This document shows, in pieces, positions 43,839 through 53,220 of a DNA stretch of 64,000 nt. Position 1 is the first letter of the stretch. Each line of letters begins with the position of its first letter. The stretch lies in assembly GCA_020848905.1 (NCBI GenBank), contig JADLHG010000033.1, forward strand, positions 124,001 through 188,000, given 5' to 3'. Both the position numbers and the translations under genes were made by a program. Source of the stretch: Deltaproteobacteria bacterium (GTDB taxonomy: Bacteria; Myxococcota_A; Polyangia; GCA-2747355; JADLHG01). The notes below the pieces were generated by a model. The model searched no databases, was not told where the DNA came from, and was given only the letters and a program-made list of their open reading frames with translations.

Positions 43839-46114
43839 GCATCGGTCAGAGCATTCGCAGGTTCGATGCGCTCGGTCGCGTGACCGGCGAGACCCGCTTC
43901 GGGGGCGACCTGGCGGGGCCCGAGGTCCTCTCCGCCGCGGTCATCCGCAGTCCGCACGCGCACGCCCGCTTGAAACGAATCGACGTGGAGGCGGCCCGGC
44001 GCGCGCCGGGGGTGGTGGCGGTCTACACCGCCGCCGACGTCAAGGGGACGAACCGGCACGGACTCATCCGCCGCGACCACCCGGTCTTCTGCACCGACCG
44101 GGTGCGCTACCTCGGGGACGCGCTCGGCGTCGTGGTGGCCGTGACGCCGAAGCTCGCAGAGGAGGCCTGTCGCGCGGTGCGGGTGGAGGCCGAGCTCCTG
44201 CCTGTGGTGGGATCGCTGGACGAAGCGCTCGCCCCGGGGTCGTATCCGATCCACGCCGAGGGCAACGTCTGCGCCTCGCAGCTCATTCGCAAGGGCGACG
44301 CCGACCGGGCCTTGGCTGGCGCAGAGGTCGTGGTGGAGGAGGTCTTCAACCTGCGCGGGGTGGACCACGCCTTCCTCGACCTGGAGGCGGGGATGGCCGA
44401 GCTCGACGGGGAGACGGTCGTGATCCACGCCGCCGGGCAGTGGGTGCACGAGGAGCGCCGCCTGATCGCGCTGGCGCTCGGGGTGCCCGTGGAGCGGGTG
44501 CGCGTGGTGCAGCCGCCGTCTGGCGGAGCCTTCGGCGGGCGCGAGGACATCTCGATCCAGATCTACCTCGGACTGGCGACGCTCGAGCTGCGACGGCCGG
44601 TGCGCCTGGCCTACAGCCGCGAGGAGTCGATGCGGGCGCGCCACAAGCGACACCCGATCCGTATCCACTACACGCTCGGGGCCCAGCGAGACGGGACGAT
44701 CACCGCGGCCAAGGTGGTCGTCTACTCCGACGAGGGGGCGTACGCCTCGACGGGGCCCGCGGTGCTCCGCAAGGCGGTCAGCCACTGCACGGGCCCCTAC
44801 CGCGTCCCCAACATCTCGTGCGACGGCGTCTCGGTCTACACCAACACCTGTCCCACGGGGGCGATGCGCGGCTTCGGGGCCTGTCAGATGGCCGTGGCCT
44901 ACGAGGGGATGGTCTACAAGCTGGCGCGCACGCTCGGCGTGGACCTCATCGAGCTCAAGCGCAAGAACCTGCTTCGCGACGGCGACGACGTCACCACCGG
45001 TCAGCGTATCCCGGTGGCGGGCGCGAGCGACTGTCTCGACGCCGCCCTCGAGCGCTTCGGCTGGAGCCATCGGAACCACGCGGCGCCGGCGCCGCACCTG
45101 CGGCGAGGCTTCGGGGTGAGCACGATCTGCTTCGGGCTCGGGTACGGCGACGGTTTCCCCGACGCCTCGCGGGCGCGCGTGCGCATCGCCGAGGACGGTT
45201 ACGCCGAGGTCTTCAGCGGAGGCGTGGACTTCGGGCAGGGACTGCACTCGCTGCTGGCTCAGATCGCGGCCCAGGAGCTCGGGCTCCCGCCGAATCACGT
45301 GCGTGTGGTCGGGGGGGACACGGGGTGCACTCCGGAATCGGGGTCCTCCTCGGCGACGCGGCAGACGGTCTTCAGCGGCAACGCCGTGCGGCTGGCGGCG
45401 GCCGAGGTGGCGCGCCAGCTCCTCGACGCGGCGGCCATCTCGACGGGGCTCCACTGGGACGAGCTGGTGCTGCGAGAGGGGCAGCTCGTCGGGCTCGAGG
45501 ATCCGACGGTGTGCATGCCGATGAGCATGGCCGTGCACCACGCGCGGGAGCGGGGGTACTCGCTCGAGGCCTCCGCTCTCTACAAGCCCGGGACGCTCGC
45601 GCCGAGCGCCGAAACGGGGAAGTCGCCGCGGGCCTTCATCACCTACATGTTCGCGAGCCACGTCGCGCAGGTGCTCGTGGACGTGGAGACCGGCGAGGTG
45701 ACCGTGGAGCGCCACGTCGCCGCGCACGACGTCGGGCGCGCGATCAATCCGCAACAGGTGGCGGGGCAGATCGAGGGGGGCGTGGCGCAGGGACTCGGGA
45801 TGGCGCTGATGGAGGAGCTCGTGGTCAAGGAGGGACGCATCCTGAACGCGAGCTTCACGGATTACATCATCCCGACCATCGTGGACGTCCCGGCCATCGA
45901 GGCCGTGATCGTTGAGCGGCCCGACCCCGAAGGTCCGTACGGTGCGCGGGGCGTGGGGGAGCCGCCGCTCATCGCGGCGGTGCCTGCGATCCTCGGGGCG
46001 ATCAGCGACGCCATCGGTCGGCAAGTCACCGAGACGCCGGCGACGGCGGAGCGCGTCTGGCGCGCGCTTCAGGAGAGCACCTCTTCTCCCCCGTCGCTGC
46101 GGCGCATCGGGTAG
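43835..46114 (+). CDS. Molybdenum hydroxylase molybdopterin subunit
   Basis: A 759-residue catalytic subunit from GTG 43835 (GTGA overlap, GGAGG site before it). The motifs are SGGAFGGREDI, GAMRGFGACQM, GGDTGCTPESGSSSATRQ and the catalytic-base Glu in GARGVGEPPLIAA. A Cys-containing AYRSF(C)R-type loop of CO dehydrogenase is not visible, so xanthine or other heterocycle dehydrogenase is more likely. It acts as heterotrimer (or dimer of trimers) with the two subunits above. Its own XdhC/CoxI factor follows after 3 bp. Confidence 0.92.
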   Translation: MSIGQSIRRFDALGRVTGETRFGGDLAGPEVLSAAVIRSPHAHARLKRIDVEAARRAPGVVAVYTAADVKGTNRHGLIRRDHPVFCTDRVRYLGDALGVVVAVTPKLAEEACRAVRVEAELLPVVGSLDEALAPGSYPIHAEGNVCASQLIRKGDADRALAGAEVVVEEVFNLRGVDHAFLDLEAGMAELDGETVVIHAAGQWVHEERRLIALALGVPVERVRVVQPPSGGAFGGREDISIQIYLGLATLELRRPVRLAYSREESMRARHKRHPIRIHYTLGAQRDGTITAAKVVVYSDEGAYASTGPAVLRKAVSHCTGPYRVPNISCDGVSVYTNTCPTGAMRGFGACQMAVAYEGMVYKLARTLGVDLIELKRKNLLRDGDDVTTGQRIPVAGASDCLDAALERFGWSHRNHAAPAPHLRRGFGVSTICFGLGYGDGFPDASRARVRIAEDGYAEVFSGGVDFGQGLHSLLAQIAAQELGLPPNHVRVVGGDTGCTPESGSSSATRQTVFSGNAVRLAAAEVARQLLDAAAISTGLHWDELVLREGQLVGLEDPTVCMPMSMAVHHARERGYSLEASALYKPGTLAPSAETGKSPRAFITYMFASHVAQVLVDVETGEVTVERHVAAHDVGRAINPQQVAGQIEGGVAQGLGMALMEELVVKEGRILNASFTDYIIPTIVDVPAIEAVIVERPDPEGPYGARGVGEPPLIAAVPAILGAISDAIGRQVTETPATAERVWRALQESTSSPPSLRRIG

Positions 46115-46117
46115 CGG

Positions 46118-46963
46118 ATGGTCGAGCTCTATCGCTTACTGCGCGAGCTCTTGGAGCGCAACGAGGCGTGCGCCACGGCCACCATCGTGGGCGCGAGCGG
46201 CTCGATCCCGAACGCGGTCGGCGCGACGATGCTCGTGGGCCGCGGGGGAAAGCTTCTCGCGGGCACGGTGGGGGGCGGGGCGATCGAGCACCAGGCGCTG
46301 GCGGAGTGCGGCGCGGCGATCGCCGAGGGGAAGCACCGGAGCTTCACCTACCACCTGACCGACGCCGAGGCGGGCGGGATCGGCATGATGTGCGGAGGAA
46401 AGGCGCAGCTCTTCGTGCAGGTCCATACGCCGCAGCCGCAGCTCGTCCTCGTCGGAGCGGGGCACATCCACCTCGAGCTCGCGCGGTTCGTGCGCGGCCT
46501 CGACTACCGTGTCACGGTGATCGACGACCGGATGGAATGGGCGAACGCCGAGAACTACCCGGGCGCGGAGGTGCTGAATCTCTCCCCCGAGGAGGCCTAC
46601 CCGCGCGTGGCCTGGAGCGAGAGCTCGTACCTCGTGATCGCCACGCGAGACCGCGACACCCCCGCGCTACGGGCCGCCGTCGGCCTCCCCTGTCGCTACG
46701 TCGGGGTGGTGGCGAGCCGACGCAAGGCGCTGACGATCCTGCGACAGCTCGAGGGCGAGGGGATCGACCTCGGGCCCCTCCTGCCGCGGCTCTACGCGCC
46801 GGTCGGCCTCGCGCTCGGAGGGCGCTCCCCGGCGGAGATCGCGCTCTCCATCCTGGCCGAGCTCCAGCTCGTGCGGCACGGGCAGGCGGGCGGCCACCTG
46901 AGGGTCACCGCGGAGCAGCTCGCGCGGCTCAAGCGGCCGAGGCTCGCGGGAGAGGGCGGATGA
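46118..46963 (+). CDS. XdhC/CoxI-family Moco sulfuration/insertion factor
   Basis: A 281-residue protein. The N-terminal XdhC/CoxI domain carries VGASGSIPNAVGATMLV and GGGAIEH. The C-terminal Rossmann part has VLVGAGHIHLELARF and an Asp-rich loop (VIDDR). Such proteins bind Moco, hold it for sulfuration and insert it into molybdenum hydroxylases. It follows the catalytic subunit by three bases, and with moaA-E upstream it completes a self-contained synthesis-to-insertion set. It could also serve the XdhD-like enzyme 25 kb away. Confidence 0.9.
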   Translation: MVELYRLLRELLERNEACATATIVGASGSIPNAVGATMLVGRGGKLLAGTVGGGAIEHQALAECGAAIAEGKHRSFTYHLTDAEAGGIGMMCGGKAQLFVQVHTPQPQLVLVGAGHIHLELARFVRGLDYRVTVIDDRMEWANAENYPGAEVLNLSPEEAYPRVAWSESSYLVIATRDRDTPALRAAVGLPCRYVGVVASRRKALTILRQLEGEGIDLGPLLPRLYAPVGLALGGRSPAEIALSILAELQLVRHGQAGGHLRVTAEQLARLKRPRLAGEGG

Positions 46964-47015
46964 GACGCTCGGGCGACCCGCGCGACCCGAGGCTCTCGGA
47001 GAGTTCGCGACAGGC

Positions 47016-48971
47016 ATGATCTCGGCGGTCAAAGCCTGCCCCTGGTGCGGCTCCTTCTATCGCACGCAGACCCATTGCCTGAGGGACGGACAGCCGCTCG
47101 TGGAGAGCGACGGCGTGATCGAGCGCTACCGCATCCTCGACCGCGTGGGAGACGGCGGGATGGGAGTGGTCTACAAGGCCGAGCACTCCCTGCTCGACAA
47201 CCGCATTGTGGCCTTGAAGATGCTTCATCGGGAGCACGCGGCCGACAAGGACCTCGTGAACCGCTTCTTCCTCGAGGCGCGGGCCGCGAGTCGCGTCGAG
47301 AACGAGCACATCGTCAAGGTCTTCGACTTCGGTGTGACCGAGGACGGCGACTGCTTCCTCGTGATGGAGTTCCTCGCGGGCCAGAGCCTGCGCAGCGCCA
47401 TCGAGGAATGCCAGGGGCCGATGGAGCTCGAGCGCGCCTACCGCATCGGCATTCAGATCGCCGAGGGGCTCTACGCCGCCCACCGCAAGGGGATCGTCCA
47501 TCGCGATCTGAAGCCCGAGAACGTGCTGCTCGAGCCGACCGAGGACGGCGCCGGCGAGACGGTCAAGCTGCTCGACTTCGGCATCGCGCTGCTCACGGAC
47601 CACAAGGACGCCCGGCTCACGCGCGCCGGGATGATCCTCGGCACCCCCGCGTACATGTCTCCCGAGCAGGCCTCCGGTCAGCCCGTGGACCAGCGCACCG
47701 ACGTCTACGCTCTCGGGACGATCCTCTACGAGATGCTCGCGGGGACGGCTCCCTTCGTCGGTCAATCGGCGAAGGAGGTGCTCATCGCGCAGCTCACCAA
47801 GCAGCCGCGACCTCCCAAGGAGCTGCGGGCCGAGATCCCGACCGCGGTTCAGGCGGTAATCCTGCGTGCGCTCAGCAAGGAGGCCGACGACCGACCGAAG
47901 ACCGCAATGCATCTGGCGTACGAGCTGCGGGACGCGCTGACGCGAAAGACGGGGTCGGTCGAGGCGCTGGGGGACGACGAGGTCTGGGACCTGGACGGAG
48001 GGGACGAGGGCGCGGGCGGGGAGGGTGACGGTCGACGGCCGACACCGGTGCGCGGTCGGAAGGCCACCCGACGCGGAGGTGGAGCGAAGGGGGCTGAGCG
48101 CCAAGGACGGGGTGGCGCGGCGCGAGGGCCGAGGTGGCTGCCGCCGCGGCAGTGGCTCTGGGTGGCCGGGATGGGGGCCGGGATGCTGGCGGGGGTGGCG
48201 CTGACCTTGGCGCTCGTGGACTCCGGGGAGAAGCCGGGGGGACCAGGGGGAGGCCGGGTGCAGCGGGGAGACGCCACGGCCGGGATCTCGGGGGGGGCGC
48301 GACGCGACGCGGGGACGCTGCTGGCGCTGCGGCCTGGGGGCAAGCCGGGTACGACGGCCGATACGACGGCGGCGGGGACGCGCGTCGTGGGACGCATGGC
48401 GACGGACCACGACCTCGACGGTCCGAAAGAGGTCCGCGCGGGGAAGAGCGGGGTTCGTGCGGCGCGCGCCTCCGGACACCCGCGCCGCGGGAGCGGACGG
48501 AAGGGCGTGCGGGAGCCGGGGCCCGGACCGGCGCCGCCCCCGAGCGCGGAAGGGACGGGTCGCCACGTGGTGACCGTGACCTCGCGGCCCCCCGGGGCGG
48601 AGGTCTACGAGAGAGGTCACCGCCTCGGGCGGACGCCGCTCAAGCTCTCCTCCGGCCAGGGACGGGAGCTCAGCCTCTTCAAGAACGGCTACACCGAGGG
48701 GCAGCTCCGGGTCCCGGCGCGAGGGAGCGGGACCCTGACCGCCACGCTCTCCAAGGACACCATGTCGTGGGACGTGATGAGCCTGAGTCAGCTGAAGCGG
48801 CTGCACGACAAGGGACAGATCAGCCGCTTCACCTATCAGCGGCGCAAGTCGGAGCTGATGCGCAAGCGGGACGCGGCGCTATTGGAAATAAAGCTCCAAT
48901 TCAAAATGGGGCAGATCAGCCAGGCCCAGTTCGACCGGCAGGTGCAGGCGATCAACGCCTCGTACCGCTAA
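47016..48971 (+). CDS. Serine/threonine kinase with PEGA and tandem SHOCT-like tail
   Basis: A 651-residue protein. A Cys-containing N-terminus (Cys8, Cys11, Cys21; CPWCG) may be a small metal ribbon. The kinase domain (about 34-300) has GDGGMG, Lys68, HRD at 162-164, DFG at 187-189 and SPEQ. A Gly/Arg-rich linker leads to one transmembrane helix (about 381-401). A PEGA-like domain (about 516-580) follows. Last come two SHOCT-like helical units (about 589-615 and 622-651; both contain GQIS). SHOCT units usually sit at the end of oligomerising or membrane proteins. This combination on a Hanks-type kinase is uncommon. Confidence 0.85.
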   Translation: MISAVKACPWCGSFYRTQTHCLRDGQPLVESDGVIERYRILDRVGDGGMGVVYKAEHSLLDNRIVALKMLHREHAADKDLVNRFFLEARAASRVENEHIVKVFDFGVTEDGDCFLVMEFLAGQSLRSAIEECQGPMELERAYRIGIQIAEGLYAAHRKGIVHRDLKPENVLLEPTEDGAGETVKLLDFGIALLTDHKDARLTRAGMILGTPAYMSPEQASGQPVDQRTDVYALGTILYEMLAGTAPFVGQSAKEVLIAQLTKQPRPPKELRAEIPTAVQAVILRALSKEADDRPKTAMHLAYELRDALTRKTGSVEALGDDEVWDLDGGDEGAGGEGDGRRPTPVRGRKATRRGGGAKGAERQGRGGAARGPRWLPPRQWLWVAGMGAGMLAGVALTLALVDSGEKPGGPGGGRVQRGDATAGISGGARRDAGTLLALRPGGKPGTTADTTAAGTRVVGRMATDHDLDGPKEVRAGKSGVRAARASGHPRRGSGRKGVREPGPGPAPPPSAEGTGRHVVTVTSRPPGAEVYERGHRLGRTPLKLSSGQGRELSLFKNGYTEGQLRVPARGSGTLTATLSKDTMSWDVMSLSQLKRLHDKGQISRFTYQRRKSELMRKRDAALLEIKLQFKMGQISQAQFDRQVQAINASYR

Positions 48972-49011
48972 GCGCCGCGCCCTAGCCGGGACGTCGATCG
49001 CCCTCGGGCGG

Positions 49012-50490
49012 TCAGAAGCGGAGCGTGGCGCCGAGGCCCACGCGCCCGGGACCGAGCAGCGGGTGAAGGAGGCCCGACCGGAGGGCCCGCGCGCTCTCTC
49101 GCGGAGCTCGCGCCTCGCGGCGCCCTAGCACCGCCTGCACCACGAAGAGCGTGACCGAGGTCGCGAGCATCGCGCCGCCGCCGATGGTCAGGCCGAGCCC
49201 GGGGGCGAGGGTCTGGTAGGGGCCCTCCGGGCAGCGGACGCCTTCGGGAAGATCGCAGGAGCGCTGTCCGTCGAGCGCGAGAAGCGTGACTCCTCCGGCG
49301 AGCGCGGCTGCGCCCAGGCCGAGCGTGATCCAGCGCCAGACGCGGGGGGACCAGAAGCCTCGCCGGCCGTCGGCGTGGGCCGCCTCGCGGGGCTGGGCGG
49401 CGCGAGAAAGATCCTGGCGCACGATCACGGCCGCCCCGCGCTCTCCCGAGGCGAGGAAGCGCCCGAGCGAGCGGAGGGCTGCGGGGGAGGGAGGGGTGGG
49501 CTCCACCGCGAGCATGCCCGAGCGGAGGGGTCTGCCGGTGGCTACGGCCACGACCGTCCCTTGCAGGACGCGTCGCCCCTGATGGTGGCGGATGCCGACC
49601 AGGGTCACCTGCGTCGCGTCCAGCGCCTGCCCCACGGTGGCGGCGTGCTCGACCTCCAGCTGGGCTCGCGTCGCCTCGTCGGCGTAGCGCAGCCCGACGA
49701 AGGGCTCGGTGCGGAGCGCTGCGTCCAGGGCGAAGTCCACGTTGAGCTGCTCCTCGCCGCCCGCGAGGCTGACGCTGTGCACGCGGCCGGGCGTCCCGGG
49801 GCGCTGCAGGTAGACGCGGTAGCGGCCGGGCGGGAGGCCGGTGACCCGGGCCGGACTCAGGCCCACGAAGCGTTCGTTGAGGAAGACGAGGCAACCGGCC
49901 GGCTCGGCGCGAATCGAGAGGTTCGTGCGGCGCTGCCTGTCGAGCTCGGCGCGAACCTGCCGGTAGAGCTTCACCACCTGGGGCCCGAAGGTGGCGACGG
50001 AGAGGTCCCGGTCGGGGAAGCTGCGGACCACCTCGCTCACCCGCTCCACGGCCTTCTCGTTCTGACCCGTGCGGAGGTAGGCGTGCGCCAGGTACATGAG
50101 GGTCTGGTAGAGGGGCTGGCGAAGCGCCTGGTCCCCGGCCAGGAGCGCGGTGTGGCGGGTCTGCCCCAGTCGCGCCTGCTCGAGGGTCACGATCGCGGTC
50201 TGGTACTCGCCCTCGAGGAACTGCCGGCGCCCCGCGTCGACGAGGCGCTTGAGCTGGGCGGAGGCGTCGAGGGGGCCGGGATCGCTCGAGAGGCGGCTCT
50301 CGAGCAGTTGCTTGAGCGCGGCGCCATGGACGGGGCTCTCGGCGCCGAGCTGCCCCGTGAGGTACTCGACGAGCTCGCGCGTCTGTCGCGGCCGCTCGCC
50401 CACGTGGGACTCGAGCAGGAGGTTGCCTTGCGCCCGGACGCGGGGGGCGAGGGCGAGGAGCGAGACGACGAGGAGGGTGCGTGAGGTCAT
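49012..50490 (-). CDS. PEGA-domain protein with TPR-like region and membrane segments
   Basis: A 492-residue protein from ATG 50490 (ATGA overlap with the Cys-rich gene). The N-terminal signal (TLLVVSLLALAPRVRAQG) is cleavable. A helical TPR-like region (about 60-170) precedes a PEGA-like beta domain (about 185-255, SIRAEPAGCLVFLNERFVG). A less defined region follows, then two transmembrane helices near the C-terminus (about 400-420 and 440-465). It probably sits in the envelope with a periplasmic PEGA domain. Pairing with a Cys-rich beta-helix surface protein suggests a shared surface role. No enzyme activity is apparent. Confidence 0.7.
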   Translation of the reverse strand: MTSRTLLVVSLLALAPRVRAQGNLLLESHVGERPRQTRELVEYLTGQLGAESPVHGAALKQLLESRLSSDPGPLDASAQLKRLVDAGRRQFLEGEYQTAIVTLEQARLGQTRHTALLAGDQALRQPLYQTLMYLAHAYLRTGQNEKAVERVSEVVRSFPDRDLSVATFGPQVVKLYRQVRAELDRQRRTNLSIRAEPAGCLVFLNERFVGLSPARVTGLPPGRYRVYLQRPGTPGRVHSVSLAGGEEQLNVDFALDAALRTEPFVGLRYADEATRAQLEVEHAATVGQALDATQVTLVGIRHHQGRRVLQGTVVAVATGRPLRSGMLAVEPTPPSPAALRSLGRFLASGERGAAVIVRQDLSRAAQPREAAHADGRRGFWSPRVWRWITLGLGAAALAGGVTLLALDGQRSCDLPEGVRCPEGPYQTLAPGLGLTIGGGAMLATSVTLFVVQAVLGRREARAPRESARALRSGLLHPLLGPGRVGLGATLRF

Positions 50491-53075
50491 GGGGCCTGCA
50501 GCTCGTAGGCGCCTTGGTCCACCGCGGGGCCGAACTTCCGTGGGCTCCCCTCGAGGTCGACGGCGCTCGACGGGGGAGTGAAGCCCGGGTCCCCCGCGTT
50601 CTTGCAGGGGGAGGTGGACAGCAGGTGGAAGTCCGCAGAGGAGGCGAACTGCGGGTCCGCGCCGGAGACCCCGGCGTTGTAGACGTGCGTGTAGCTCAGC
50701 GCGCAGCCCGGGCCGTTGTCGAAGGCAGCGTTGTTCCAGCTGGCGAGGATCGAGTTGGAGATCCGCCAGGTCGCGGCGGCCACCGCGCCGCAGGTGAGCT
50801 CGTTGGTCGTGTTGTGAGCCGAGGTCAGGTTCCAGACCCCGTGGCCGATGGTGTTGCAGATGGGCGAGCAGACCGTTTGGTTTTCGAAGAAGGAAACGCC
50901 GTTGCTGTTGTGGGTGCTGAGCACGTCGGCGAGCCCCGCCTTCGCGTTCGAGATGGAGATGCCGACGCCGCGGTTGCGTTGCACCTTCGCCCGAGAGACC
51001 CAGATGCGCGTGCCGTTGAGACCGTACTTCCCGTCGAGGTAGAGGCCAGAGGCGTTGTGGTCGCTGACCTCGATCTCCGAGGCCTCGAAGGTCGCGGTCC
51101 CGACGGTGTCGCTGAACGACACTCCGGCGCTGGTCACCGACCCGTTGATGCGCGTGCGCAGCAGCTTGACGTGGTTGCCGCCGTAGGTGGTGATCCCCGT
51201 GCTGTAGCAGGAGGTCAGCCGACTGTCGGCCAGGTCGATGGTGCCCAGGTCGCGGCCGTAGATGCATCCGCCGGCGCTGGTGGTGTCCACCGTGCACTTC
51301 CGCATCACGACGGTACCCGGGTTCAGGTAGATCGCGGCATCCGACGGGGCTCCCCCCGTGAAGCGGAGGCCCTGCACGTAGACCTCGGCCGAGCCGCCGT
51401 GCACCCAGAGCGCGGGGGCGGTGTTGCTCCCCGGCAAGCTGTTCACCACCGTCGGCGAGGCGTTGTTGTACACGTCGGGCTGCACGGTGGCGGCCACGAG
51501 GTGCACCTTGCGGCTGCTCACGTCCAGGTTCTCGCTGTAGGTCCCGTCGGCGATCGAGAGGTACGACTTCCCCGTCGCGAGGCAGGCGTTCATCGTGGCG
51601 AGGGGAGTCGTCGGATGGGAGCCGTTGCCGCCGCCTCCGGGCTTCACGTAGCAGATCGACGAGGAGGCGATGCAGCGGTTGTTCGGCGCGTTGTAGGTGT
51701 CGCAGAGGAGGCTCGTGCAGCCGTTGTTGTCGGAGCAAGCGGTGGCGCAGGCGGCGGCCCCGCCGGGGGCGCACCGGTACGGGTCGCAGAGGCTCGAGAC
51801 GACCGTCTGGCAGGCGCTGCTCGTGCCGTTGCACTGCTGCTTCTGGAGGTAGGCCGTGTAGGCCTGGTTCACGCAGCTATCGGCGCCGCAGGGGGTCCCC
51901 TGGGGCTTGCGGCTGCAGGCGGCCTTCCCCGCGCAGGTGTCGCAGGCGCCGGCGCAGGCGGAGTCGCAGCAGACCTTCTCGACGGCGGTGCAGATGCCCG
52001 TCTGGCACTGGTTGTTTCCGGCGCAGCCGAGGCCGTTTCCCTTCTTGGCCAGGCACTGGGTGTTCGCGCAGTAGGCGGAGGCCGCGCAGTCCCCGTCCCC
52101 GCTGCAGGAGGCGCGGCAGTCGCTCGTCGCCCCGTTGCAGCCGTAGAGTCCGCAGCTCGCGAGCTTGGGCTCGCACTTGCCGGTGGTGCAGGTCGGGACG
52201 CTCTTCGAGGCGCCGCTGCAGCTCGCGGCTCCGCAGAGCGTCCCATCCGCCTCGGGGCTGCAGGTCCCGGCTTTGCCGGGGGCGTTGCAGCGCTGGCAGG
52301 CTCCGTCGCAGGCCGACTCGCAGCAGACGCCGTCCACGCACTTGCCGCTCTTGCAGGCGGCGGGGTTCGTGCCGCAGACCGCGCCGTTCGGCTGGTCCGC
52401 CGTGCAGACCTTGTTCACGCACTGGAAGGTGCCCGAGCAATCCAGCTTGGCGTCGGCGCAGCTCGTCTTGCACTTGTCCCCCGTCGCCTCGCAGGCGTAG
52501 CCGCCGCAGGCTTGCGTCTCGGTCTTGCAGCCGCCCTGGCCGTCACACTTGCCGATCGAGAGCTGTCCCGCCGAGCAGGTGGCCTTGCCGCAGCTCGTCC
52601 CCGTCCTGGTGAAGGAGCAGGCGCCCTGGCCGTCGCAGCTGCCTCCGCAGGTGGCGTCGCTTCCGCCGCACTGCTGGCGCGGGTCGAGGCCTTTCTCGGC
52701 GAGGACGCAGGTCCCGGGCTTTCCCGGCGCGTTGCAGGTGCGGCAAGTGCCGTCGCACGCGGCCTCGCAGCAGACGCCGTCCACGCAGTACCCGCTCGTG
52801 CAGCGCGACTTGTCGGAGCAGATGGCGCCGTTCTCGAGCAGGCCAGGGCCCGCATCGGGCTGGAGCGGCCTCGTGTCGGGCCTCCCAGCGTCTCCGGCCG
52901 GCGCGGATCCGTCGCCGGTGAGCTCGCAGGTGTGAGTCTGCAGGTTGCACCGCTGACCGCTGCCGCAGGGCTTCTGCTCGTCGCAGTAGAGCGGGTCGCT
53001 GGAGGTGCAGGCGCTGCACACGTGCAACAGGAAAGCGGCCGGAGCCAGTGCTCGTCCGAGTCTCATTTGAGGCAT
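50487..53075 (-). CDS. Cys-rich, beta-helix surface protein
   Basis: An 862-residue exported protein; starts at 53075 or 53066 give the same mature form. A short hydrophobic signal (RALAPAAFLLHV) precedes a Cys, and a non-canonical lipobox is possible. Residues about 40-430 are Cys-rich modules repeating the pattern CVDGVCCExACDGxCxxCNAPGKxGTC, which would be held by many disulfides. From about 480 on is a right-handed beta-helix-like region with short repeats (GLRFTGG, GISISNA) ending DQGAYELQAP, typical of parallel beta-helix adhesins and polysaccharide-binding proteins. It is coupled to the PEGA protein by ATGA. The likely place is the cell surface or matrix. Confidence 0.75.
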   Translation of the reverse strand: MPQMRLGRALAPAAFLLHVCSACTSSDPLYCDEQKPCGSGQRCNLQTHTCELTGDGSAPAGDAGRPDTRPLQPDAGPGLLENGAICSDKSRCTSGYCVDGVCCEAACDGTCRTCNAPGKPGTCVLAEKGLDPRQQCGGSDATCGGSCDGQGACSFTRTGTSCGKATCSAGQLSIGKCDGQGGCKTETQACGGYACEATGDKCKTSCADAKLDCSGTFQCVNKVCTADQPNGAVCGTNPAACKSGKCVDGVCCESACDGACQRCNAPGKAGTCSPEADGTLCGAASCSGASKSVPTCTTGKCEPKLASCGLYGCNGATSDCRASCSGDGDCAASAYCANTQCLAKKGNGLGCAGNNQCQTGICTAVEKVCCDSACAGACDTCAGKAACSRKPQGTPCGADSCVNQAYTAYLQKQQCNGTSSACQTVVSSLCDPYRCAPGGAAACATACSDNNGCTSLLCDTYNAPNNRCIASSSICYVKPGGGGNGSHPTTPLATMNACLATGKSYLSIADGTYSENLDVSSRKVHLVAATVQPDVYNNASPTVVNSLPGSNTAPALWVHGGSAEVYVQGLRFTGGAPSDAAIYLNPGTVVMRKCTVDTTSAGGCIYGRDLGTIDLADSRLTSCYSTGITTYGGNHVKLLRTRINGSVTSAGVSFSDTVGTATFEASEIEVSDHNASGLYLDGKYGLNGTRIWVSRAKVQRNRGVGISISNAKAGLADVLSTHNSNGVSFFENQTVCSPICNTIGHGVWNLTSAHNTTNELTCGAVAAATWRISNSILASWNNAAFDNGPGCALSYTHVYNAGVSGADPQFASSADFHLLSTSPCKNAGDPGFTPPSSAVDLEGSPRKFGPAVDQGAYELQAP
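52259..52357 (-). repeat. Cys-rich module copy A
   Basis: This block encodes GKCVDGVCCESACDGACQRC and the following NAPGKAGTC. It is a close copy of the block at 52707-52805. Confidence 0.6.
52707..52805 (-). repeat. Cys-rich module copy B
   Basis: This block encodes GYCVDGVCCEAACDGTCRTC and NAPGKPGTC. Near-identity with the copy at 52259-52357 indicates internal duplication of a disulfide-rich module. Confidence 0.6.
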
Positions 53076-53220
53076 CCCCCGCGGCCGATTCACGCCCTCC
53101 CCAGGCCGCGGGGCGCATCCTGGCCGAGGATCCATCGGCGGTCAACTGGCGCGTGCCGCCGCGTGGCGCGGGCGCGTGGCGATACTCAACCGAGCGAGCT
53201 GCTGGTATCGTAACGGCTCC

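Noticed and set aside
50481..53213. Plus-strand open frame opposite the Cys-rich gene
   Set aside because: The plus-strand product is Gly/Ala/Arg-rich with no recognisable domain, while the minus strand shows regular Cys spacing and a beta-helix.
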